This document shows positions 55,930 through 64,000 of a stretch of DNA of 64,000 nt, piece by piece. The stretch covers positions 20,688,001 through 20,752,000 of the forward strand of contig JAYKYS010000009.1 of NCBI GenBank assembly GCA_036924285.1, given 5' to 3'. This DNA is from Asterella californica (taxonomy: Eukaryota > Streptophyta > Marchantiopsida > Marchantiales > Aytoniaceae). Position numbers and translations under genes: made by a program. The first letter of the stretch is position 1. Every line of letters starts with the position of its first letter. Under the pieces are notes generated by a model. It was not told the origin of the DNA and made no database searches. It saw only the letters and a program-made list of their open reading frames with translations.

Positions 55930-57900
55930 GTTTGCGAGGACTCAAACATGTGAGGGTGGGCGTATGTGGTATCCACAATTTACAGATTGGAGATTTTCTC
56001 AAAAATTTTAAGTTAATGACGTGTCTATATTTATTACTTAAGTTTACACCCTGCTTTCAGGAAGATGAACTTAAGGTGAATTCGTGAGAAGAAGCCAACT
56101 TCTTCCGAAGTCGAAAGACGTCTTCTTGAAGACAAAAGCTGGAAGACAGAGTGTGCTTCCCAGGAAGACGATGTTTGTAACTACTGGAAGCACCAATCTC
56201 GCACCAACTGGATGAACCAGTAGATGTGTGGTGCACCTAAAGGACAATCACGTCGTAGTATGTAGGACCAGGATTAACATCGCCTTTACCTAAAAATGTG
56301 AAGGAGTAGACAGGGAAGCCAAGAGAAGAAGCGCAGCAGCATCATAGCTTTCTTTTCTTCTTCTCTACTCAATTCAAAATCGAGAGAGATATTGGAGACA
56401 TGCAGAGAAAAATCAGTGAGAGATAAAGGATAATCGTCTTCCAGTAGGAAGAGAACTCAAACCAAAAGAAGGCAGGAGTTTAGAAAGGAATGGAAGATTA
56501 GAAATTTGAGAATCGAAGAAGAGAATCAAGGATTGAAAGCTTCAGGATCGCTCGAAGTCAAAGACAGAAGCAAGATCATGGCAAGGCAAAGTCATCAAGA
56601 GCAGAATCGAATTACTTATGCGTGCGACAGACGTCTGAAGAGTGAAGTAGAAACGTAGCGCATTGGAAGCGCAGTATTGAGGTTCTTCTCGCTTCTTTCT
56701 CTTTTCTCATCGCTTTCATCTTTTTGTTCTTGTGTTTCCACGCTTCCTCAATTGCTTGCAGGAAGTCTACCGATCCCTTTCCTTCTCTAAAATTTCTCCT
56801 AAGAGAATTGGACGCGGAAGCGCTGTCCAATTTTCAAAAGTCCTCTTCTCAATTTCTTCTCGAAGAATCGAATTTGAGTTTCTTCTCCCCCTTGTTTCAA
56901 AATCATATGTTTTGTCTTCTCTCTATCTCATTGTGCTTGAGCGGACAAGTTGTCCAGGGACTGTTGAAAGAAGGTAGATACGTGATGGAAACATGGGACG
57001 GGGATACGGTAGATAGTGATACAGACTGATGTGACTTCAGTCTGCTTGTGCGTGCGTCATCTCCATCTGTCTGGCCAGCTTCTGTCATCTTCCTTGTCCG
57101 TCTATTTCTGATTCCTTCTGCTTCCTTCTTTGCCTGTCACTGTCGTCCGTCGACCACCTTTCTCTTTCATCTTCCCGACCTGTCGAACCTATTTTTCCTT
57201 TTGATTGTCCTCCTTTCAATACACTACTGGACGAGAATCACACTCTTTCATGTTTTATTAGGCCAACGGGTTCCATCTATGATTTAGCCCGTCAAGTAAC
57301 TTTGTGTTGATACAACTGCGTGCGATGCTTCACAAGGCAATTCTGCTTCCCGTCCAGTTTGATGAGGATCCTCTCTGCAGTACCATCTAGAATCTTTACC
57401 TTACCTTTTACTGTTTAAATACAATCCTACAACAGAAAGAATACACCTCCATCTCGCTGGCGATGGTACGTTCACGTCCTTCCCATATCCATGTCTCCGG
57501 TGCTTGTTACTTGTCGACGCCTATACAAGCTACCCAACACGTCATTGCAGTTCACTGAGGTCCACCTCGAGTGAAAAACAGATGCAAATCTTCAGTATGC
57601 TGAAAGAAGAAAATACAAGCAACACAGAAGCACTTATCTCAGTCCATGACAAGCAACAAGCAATACTGTAAGCAAAACAGAAACACTCAACTCCATGGAG
57701 ATCACTAAGTACGAGACCTTCTCAAGGGCGAGACTGCGCAACAATGTCACCTAGTGTGCACAACGAGACAAAGTTTGCTCGTCTCCAGAGGTACAAATAA
57801 TAAAAGTGGGACACAATACATAATAAAACGAAACCGAACACTACAGACAACATAAGCCAACACGTACATACTAGATTTGTAGTCCCTACGCACGTTGTCG
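55930..57900. other. No recognised gene
   Basis: 56600-57290 has several overlapping ~60-100 codon frames, including FLFHLPDLSNLFFLLIVLL at 57155-57210, without domain or start/stop logic. It may hold the 3' LTR or UTR of the preceding gypsy relic. Confidence 0.3.
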
Positions 57901-59268
57901 CGCTACTTGGCGGCTACATGCTTGACTTCTACTCCGACGCTTAGGTTTGGTAGTTCTAGAAGTTAGCTCATATTACTTCTAGTCCTTTATGTATATGTTT
58001 GACACCTTTGCATACGGTGTTAACACTATTTTGAGTCTTAGTAGGTTGATAGTATGTTAGTTATCTTGTTCAACCATTTGTGCGCTTGTGCAAGTGACTT
58101 CTTACTTGTCTATGACGTTCAATGTACATAACTTAGGGTTTCCATGCTGATAGGGGTTTGAGCTCATGGGTTGTACTTACTTGTCGCCCATGCACGCTTT
58201 CTAGCTAATTTAAGTTATTTTTCAGGGCTATGTGTCATTTTAGGTAGTTTAAGTTTTACGCTGGCACTCTAGGGGGCTTGACGTGGTAGCTTATGAGTGT
58301 AGATAAGTTACCAGGTAGTTTAAGGCACAAAAGGACAGTCAAGTAGAGCTATGAACTCCCATTGGTCCATTTTTGTCTTTTGTAAAACTCTAAGTTTAGA
58401 AATAGAGCTCTAGAGGAGAGTTCGAGCAATTGGTGAGGTATCTTCAAAATCTGAGAACACAGGAAGAGAGAGCTCGTCGTGCCAAGCACTGTCAGTGAAT
58501 TTTTTGCTCGATTTGGATCAATAAACAAGGAGTTATGCCCAATTGAAGTTCGGATTGTGCCAAAACTGCATCACTTTTGTTGATTTTGGGGTTTTCGGTG
58601 CCAATTGCAGCAGAATTGAGGAAATCACTTCAAAACTTCGTGGTTGCGTTCACTGTCAGGAGGGCTACGACTGTCCAAAAATTTTCGAATCATTTGAGTA
58701 ACAGAGTAATTCAGGGCGGCCGCTGAAGCAGAGGGGGTCTGAAAAGCTCTTAATCTAGAGCAACGACTTTAGAGAAGGAGATCTGGAGTTCTACAAACAT
58801 TCAGGAGTCCCAACTTCACAGGGATGTTCAGCATCCTGTAGACTTCAAATACTGTGAGAAGATTTGAAATTCATCGAGCCAATTCTCTGTTCTATGTCTG
58901 AATAGCTGTCTAGGTACCAGAAATTGTCATAATTCTCTTATTCAGAACTTTTCTGTTCATATCTCCGTGTCAGAATTTGATCTCAGGTTGAAACTTCGTC
59001 TGTGAGTTCAGTAGTACCTCATTTGCATGTAGGGGAAGTTTAGAGGTCTAAACCTTCATAGTTTTCCTCTCTTTGAGTGTCAAAGTTCACCGCTTAAGCC
59101 TATTACTACCAGCGAGACCTAAATTTCGCTTTTTGAGCATATCAGAGGATCCTACACTCCTGTGTGAGTGTTTATAGCTCCTGTTGTGACCTGAAAGCCA
59201 ACCTCTTGAGTAAACAACCACAGCCAGAAGCCCGGCGCTTTCCTAGGTAGACGGATCACACTCCGACA
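57901..59268 (+). repeat. 5' LTR of family 2 plus copy (left end uncertain)
   Basis: The LTR 3' end is inferred at 59268 from TCCGACA, shared with 35128-35134 (minus) and followed in both by a short spacer and the same primer-binding site. The TG start was not located; the stretch from about 57900 has no gene. Unlike the minus copy, no ~180-bp tandem repeats are evident here. Confidence 0.45.
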
Positions 59269-59279
59269 TACTCTCTTTT

Positions 59280-59297
59280 TGGTGAACTCGACGTGAA
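59280..59297 (+). other. Primer-binding site of family 2 element
   Basis: TGGTGAACTCGACGTGAA is 12 nt after the LTR end and 48 nt before the gag ATG. It is identical to the minus-copy site at 35102-35119. The priming tRNA is not identified. Confidence 0.7.
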
Positions 59298-59344
59298 ACA
59301 CCTAGGGTGGGAGTTTTCTTGAGAGTGTTACAGGATCAGATATC

Positions 59345-61717
59345 ATGGCCAACCAAGGATCATCAAGTGGAGGTGCTGCTGCTGCTCAGCAACCTGTTCA
59401 GTTGGATGCTGCTACGATGAAGATGTTCCAAGCTTTTTCCATGTTTATGCAGCAGCAGCAGAGCACAGAGAGGAAGGAGGTATTAGCAACCAAGGCGTTG
59501 CAATCTGTGGTGCATCAGATGGATCAGTTCAAGGGGACAGATATTTCCAAGTATGTGCGATACTATGCTAGGGAGATGGAGGTGAACAAGGTACCTGAGA
59601 AGGAGATGGTGGAGAACTTTGAGCTTGCTGTTGTCCCTGAGATTCGTGGACGTGTGAAGGAGCTCAAGCAACAGCAAGGACAGAGTTGGGAAAGCTTTAT
59701 GCGAGCTTTGAAGGAGGAGTACTACACTGAAGATTCAGAGAGGGTGACCAAGAGGACGTTCTTGGAGTGGGTGGTGAAGCCTAACAAAGGTTTGTCTGTA
59801 AATGAGTTGTTAAGAGAGTTTGATCGTCAGTATGCTCAGCTTTCTAGGACAGAGAAGCTTACACTAGAGGTGGAGAAGACGGAGCTTTTCCTACAAGCAG
59901 CGGACGTGACTATTCAGGAGAAGCTTGAGCTGTTGCTGGAAGACAAGAGTGAGGAGAGAGGATTGAAGACTGATTGGAAGGAGGTTGAAGAGGCTGTTTC
60001 TTTGCTGACCAAGAGACAGAGAAGAAGGGACAAGGTGGTGGTAAGTGAAGCAGCACCTCTGATAATTCCTGTCAAGCAGTTGCCTACTAAGCCCGCTTTG
60101 GTAATTGCTGGAGAGGAAGACTCACCGCTTGATGAGTTGATTAAGGGTATGAAGGAGCTTAAGCTTAAGCTCACTAGGTTAGAAGAGAAGGAGCAGAATG
60201 TACAGCCTGCTATGCAGAGACCTCAGATGAGAGAAGGCTTTGTTCATCGTTGTATATGGTGTGATAGCCTAGACCATGTAAGGAGAGATTGTGGGGAGTT
60301 TTCAAATGCATTGAGGAAGGATCTGATCTTCTTCAAAGATGGTAAGATCCATTTGAGAGAGACTGGGATGATGTTGGGAACCAACTTTGGCAAGGGTGGT
60401 ATGAAGAGACTTGTGAATGAGATATCAGCATCACATGTTGTTTCTCTTGTGAATGCTGCTACCTGTGGAGTGAAAGTGGAGATGGAGAGAGAGAAAGGGA
60501 CTACTGGGTTGTGGTCAGATGTAGTGCGGTCCGTAGCTAGAACAGAGCTAGACAAGGATGTGCTACGAAGGGTTGGCAACTCAATTAGAGAAACTACAGG
60601 ATGGAATGACCCTGTAGACACTATGTCAGTGCATGCTTATGTTGCAAGAAGTCAGCATGAAGCTGTACTAGAAGAAAAACGCAGGAGGGAGGATGCAGGT
60701 GAGGCTTCTACAGCCAAACGACCTGCTACAAGGAGTGAAAGGGCTAGACCAGAGGCAAGGCAGGAGACAACACCTACTCGGGAGGAGAATATGGAAGATC
60801 TACCACCTACAACACCAAAGGAGAAGGAGAGAAGCAAGGAGAAGGGTAAGATGCCTGCATACAAACTTCAGTCTGATATTGAGATTGCTACAGACCTGAA
60901 GCAGGTGTTAGAGAATCGTATCTTGAATGGGAAGGTTGAGTTTACCTTGGGTGAGATTCTTGGGATAGCAAAGCGTGAGTTCCATGAGGTTATCATAGAT
61001 ATCATCAAGAGGAAACGTCAGATTTTGGGTGAAGCAGCTACGCTTAACGCTCTAGGGACCAAACTGTCGGAGGATGAGGAGGATGAGATTGCTGGTTACT
61101 GCTCTCAAGTATCAGAGAGAAGATCAGATCAGCACGTGAGGTTTGAAGATGAGGTGGAAGCATCGCAGAAGAGCCATTATTCTCACAACCATTGGGCGAG
61201 AGCAACCACAGAGACCTTAGTGAAGCTGGGAGATCTAGAGGAACCTGTGGTGGCGTTGATTGATCATGGCTCAGAGATTAATCTGATGTCTAAGGAGCTG
61301 TACAAGCGTGGGAGGTGGCCCATAGACACCGATCATGGATGGCTTATCCGTGCTGCCAACAACCAGAGGGGAGAACTCTATGGTGCTTGCCCCAACATCA
61401 AGGTAACTGTGGGTGACATCAGTGATGTTCAGAATTTCTTTGTGCAGGACATGTCAACCTATCCTATCATTCTAGGGCAGCCTTACATTACTGCTGTTAG
61501 AATGGAGACACGAGTTATGGATGATGGTTCAGCTTATGCTAGGATACGTAGTAGAGACGGCAAAAGAGCTGTTCAGTTTTTTACCGTTGCTGCAGAACAT
61601 GAGAGGAATCGTGATAGCTTGAGAGACCGTCCACTACCTAAGATTACTCAGGAGTTTAGAGAGTCTAGGGGTTTTGGCAGAGTACCACTGAAGAGCGAGA
61701 CTTCAACGGTACAGTAG
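59345..61717 (+). CDS. Family 2 gypsy Gag-protease polyprotein (790 aa)
   Basis: Intact frame for the structural protein and protease of an LTR retrotransposon. The N-terminus is Ala/Gln-rich (GGAAAAQQPVQL). The Gag core follows (MFQAFSMFMQQQQSTERKE to about residue 230). A knuckle CIWCDSLDHVRRDC starts at residue 303 (CX2CX4HX4C). A conserved linker YKLQSDIEIATDLKQVLENR is near residue 508. The retropepsin-like domain has VVALIDHGSEINLMS near residue 640 and YPIILGQPYI; the active site reads D-H-G, not D-[ST]-G, as in the minus copy. The frame stops at TAG 61715-61717 just after a slippery site. Pol continues in the -1 frame, so this is likely the unshifted product. Translation in the cytoplasm and particle assembly are inferred from family knowledge. 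Confidence 0.9.
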   Translation: MANQGSSSGGAAAAQQPVQLDAATMKMFQAFSMFMQQQQSTERKEVLATKALQSVVHQMDQFKGTDISKYVRYYAREMEVNKVPEKEMVENFELAVVPEIRGRVKELKQQQGQSWESFMRALKEEYYTEDSERVTKRTFLEWVVKPNKGLSVNELLREFDRQYAQLSRTEKLTLEVEKTELFLQAADVTIQEKLELLLEDKSEERGLKTDWKEVEEAVSLLTKRQRRRDKVVVSEAAPLIIPVKQLPTKPALVIAGEEDSPLDELIKGMKELKLKLTRLEEKEQNVQPAMQRPQMREGFVHRCIWCDSLDHVRRDCGEFSNALRKDLIFFKDGKIHLRETGMMLGTNFGKGGMKRLVNEISASHVVSLVNAATCGVKVEMEREKGTTGLWSDVVRSVARTELDKDVLRRVGNSIRETTGWNDPVDTMSVHAYVARSQHEAVLEEKRRREDAGEASTAKRPATRSERARPEARQETTPTREENMEDLPPTTPKEKERSKEKGKMPAYKLQSDIEIATDLKQVLENRILNGKVEFTLGEILGIAKREFHEVIIDIIKRKRQILGEAATLNALGTKLSEDEEDEIAGYCSQVSERRSDQHVRFEDEVEASQKSHYSHNHWARATTETLVKLGDLEEPVVALIDHGSEINLMSKELYKRGRWPIDTDHGWLIRAANNQRGELYGACPNIKVTVGDISDVQNFFVQDMSTYPIILGQPYITAVRMETRVMDDGSAYARIRSRDGKRAVQFFTVAAEHERNRDSLRDRPLPKITQEFRESRGFGRVPLKSETSTVQ
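61669..61712 (+). promoter_or_regulatory. Putative -1 ribosomal frameshift signal (gag-pro / pol)
   Basis: Slippery heptamer G GGT TTT (61669-61675) is in the zero frame of gag-pro. It is followed by a 6-nt spacer (61676-61681) and a stem-loop: GTACC 61682-61686 pairs with GGTAC 61708-61712, and GAAG 61690-61693 pairs with CTTC 61701-61704. There is a 3x3 internal loop and a 7-nt hairpin loop. The -1 frame is closed by TAG at 61666-61668 just before the heptamer and open from there to the window end. The zero frame ends at 61717. Confidence 0.75.
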
Positions 61718-64000
61718 AGCTAGGATTCTCGCCTGATCCAGTAGAGCATGAAGCTTTATCCACTAGCTTCTTAGGATTGACGTCATGTGGATCAGTATGT
61801 TATAGGAAGGTAGAGAATCTAAAGAGGTTTGAGAGGCAACATGTGAAGTGTGTACAGCAGTCTTTGTGGGATAGTGGAGAGTTAGGAGGAGATGAATACA
61901 TATCTGGAGTGTTTGAAGAGCAGTATTTGGTAGATACTATAGGGGAGTTGAAATCTATAGTAGAAAGTTCTATAGATGATGTAGATAGAGTGGTGAGAGT
62001 GAGCTCCAAGGAGCTTTATGATGTAATTGATAAGTTTATAAATCGACAAGAGGTGTATGTGGAGACTAAGTACAAGTCAGTGGCAAAGAAAGTCAAACCA
62101 GTGGCTTTGCCTTTACCACTCGATTACAATCAGAAGATGGAGCAAGCTGCACGAGAGCCGACGCTCAGAGGACCGAGAAGAATTGGGCACCAGTTCACAG
62201 AAACAACACTGAAGGAGCTGAGGATTGGGGGTGATGGATTTCTTACCGAGCAAGAGAAGAAGAGCTTCAAGGAGATGCTATCTAGGCATGGTAAGGCGTT
62301 TGCATTTGAGTCACATGAAGTAGGATGTGTAGATCCAAGTGTAGTTGCACCTATGGTAATCTTTACTATATCGCATGTGCCTTGGAATCTACGTCCTATC
62401 CCTGTGCCTAGAGCTCATCTGCCAAAGCTGGTAGACTTGCTCAATGAGAGGATTAGGATGGGTATCTTGGAACCGTCTATAGCTCCTTATTCTAGCAGAT
62501 GGTTTATTGTTCCGAAGAAGAGTGGAGCTTTGAGGTTTATCCAAGATATGCAGCCAGTTAACAAGGTGACTATCAGGAATATGGGTATAGGACCTATTGT
62601 AGACGAGTTTGCAGAGGCTTTTGCTGGTCGTGCTATTTATTCCATGGGAGACTTATATTCAGGTTACGATCAGTTTCAGTTATCCTCTGAGAGTAGAGAC
62701 TTGACTACAATGAGGACACCTTTGGGGTTACTAAGGATGTGCACCTTACCGCAAGGTGCTACCAATTCGGTAGCACATATGATGAATGGCATGAACAAAG
62801 TTTTGAGGGACTTCATTCCTGAAAAAACTATGCCATTCCTTGATGATGTGCCGATCAAAGGGTGTGCTGAGGAGGAGAAGAATGAGGTAAAAGATCAGAG
62901 GGGGTGCCGTAAGTTTGTAGCAGATCACATAGCTGATTGTGATAAGATACTGAGTCGACTGGAAGAGGTTCATTTGACTTTATCAGGAGCCAAGTCTGTG
63001 TTTGGAGTACAAGAGGTGTTGATAGTGGGACATCTGTGTGGATCTTATGGTCGGAAACCTTGTCCAAACAAGGTTGATGCCATCCGAAGGATGAAGGAGA
63101 CATGTGGATCGGTTACTGAGGTGAGAAGGTTTCTAGGAGCATGTGTGTTTTATCATATATGGATTCCACACTTTGCACATGTAGCAGATCCGTTGTACAA
63201 GCTGCTGAGGAAGGGGCAAAGATTTCAGTGGCAAGAGGAGCAAAGCGAGTCTATGAGGAAGTTGAAGGATCTTTTAGCTTCACCACCAACTCTACGGAAG
63301 GTAACATATGAGTTGGGCAGATCTGTTATCCTTACTGTTGATACTAGTCCTATTGGCATTGGATGGGCTGTAGGACAAGACGATGAGGATGGAAATAGAT
63401 ATGTGGTGCGTTTTGGTGCTAAGGTATTAAGTTCACGGCAGAGAGACTACCCTCAGGTCAAGAGAGAGCTATGGGGAGTAGTTACTGTGATGAAGAGTGA
63501 TAAGGAATACTTGATAGGAGCACCTGTGGTTGTGGAGACAGATTGTTTACCTCTCTTGGGAATGATCACTAGCTGTACAACTCCAGACATTGCTATGTTG
63601 CGGTGGATAGCATATATCAAGTCCTTGAACCCAGAGTTTAGACATATTGCAGGGAAGGATAATCTTGTGGCAGATATGTTATCAAGGGCTAGGTATTACG
63701 ATGAGAAAGAAATGATAGATGATCAGGAGGATGTGGGAACAGAGTTCTATTCTAGTGCTCTTGCTAGAAGAGATAGAAGCTGTTTTGCAGCCTCGTTGGA
63801 GTTTTTTGAGGAAACTATGTATGATGGCGAGTGGTTGGATCTTGGGCGCTATTTGAGTTCACTGGAAAGGCAAGAAGGCTGGTCTGATGCAGATTTCAGG
63901 AGGATCCGTAGAACAGCTTATAGGTACTTTTTACATGGAGGACATCTATGGAAGCGCCCTAAGCTACAAGGAGGTATACCGCAGCGGGTGGTATGTGACT
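61676..64000 (+). CDS. Family 2 gypsy Pol (RT-RNase H-integrase start), runs off window
   Basis: Read in the -1 frame after the putative shift (...GF-WQSTTEERDF...), with no stop through 64000 (about 775 codons). A spacer domain (EMLSRHGKA near 62275-62300) precedes RT. RT has VPKKSGALRFIQDMQPVNKV, AIYSMGDLYSGYDQFQL, GLLRMCTLPQGATNS and the catalytic FLDD (62836-62847). The RNase H residues are visible: Asp in LTVDTSPIG, Glu in VKRELWGV, Asp in VETDCLPL and Asp in DNLVADMLSR. Near 63900-64000, RRIRRTAYRYFLHGGHLWKR starts the integrase zinc-binding region. The element therefore appears intact as far as seen and probably young. RT resembles a gypsy lineage I recall from bryophytes and basidiomycetes; this needs a tree. 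Confidence 0.85.

Noticed and set aside
59385..59465. GCTGCT / CAGCAG microsatellites as regulatory repeats
   Set aside because: They are short and encode the Ala- and Gln-rich Gag N-terminus.
61715..61717. Stop-codon readthrough as the gag-pro to pol mechanism
   Set aside because: Pol is in the -1 frame relative to gag-pro, and another stop follows in the zero frame (61721-61723), so readthrough would not reach pol.

Overview
This window looks like a transposon-rich, nuclear stretch of a land-plant or streptophyte genome. The host-like genes have GT-AG introns: an aldo/keto reductase with a chloroplast-transit-like N-terminus, and a plant-type flotillin fragment. The reverse transcriptases are of Ty1/copia and Ty3/gypsy type, and one gypsy family resembles lineages I associate with bryophytes. 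A liverwort or moss is my best guess. No marker fixes the species.

Layout: 1-11200 is a graveyard of decayed retroelements. It holds a Ty3/gypsy remnant (1667-3700), repeats and hairpins (3761-5515), a ~120-bp tandem repeat (6795-7150), and two copia remnants around one LTR start (7600-11150). 11745-12479 (-) is an intact ORF for a probable secreted protein. 13651-20030 is a composite in which two direct ~1.54-kb copies of an unnamed element (here called D) flank an aldo/keto reductase (AKR) pseudogene whose halves are circularly permuted. 39346-42177 (+) carries the same AKR gene in normal exon order, in inverted orientation and without D. 21500-22400 holds minisatellite-like repeats. 23909-25252 (+) is a broken PIF/Harbinger transposase.

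25370-36600 (-) is a composite gypsy element. Its right part (family 2: long LTR, primer-binding site, gag, protease, start of pol) joins at about 32037 to a different element (family 1: zinc-knuckle ORF, gag-pro-RT-RNase H-integrase, 3' LTR). A second and much better preserved family 2 element starts on the + strand near the right end (LTR end 59268, PBS 59280, gag-pro 59345-61717). Its pol continues open off the end of the window.

42300-49000 is AT-rich, with dispersed hairpin/tRNA-like elements and a decayed gypsy integrase (46720-47560, -). 50142-50816 may be a small host gene. 52350-52975 (-) is a flotillin-like fragment. 55340-55915 (+) is another gypsy integrase tail.

The most notable signal is in family 2. 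gag-pro and pol lie in different frames, joined by an apparent canonical -1 ribosomal frameshift signal: slippery GGGTTTT at 61669-61675, a 6-nt spacer, and a stem-loop with outer arms GTACC/GGTAC. The diverged minus-strand copy keeps the same layout (GGATTTT, 6 nt, GTACC, 21 nt, GGTGC). Second is the permuted AKR/D locus, which looks like insertion of a circular or tandem intermediate. All calls are from reading the sequence by eye; no database search was run.
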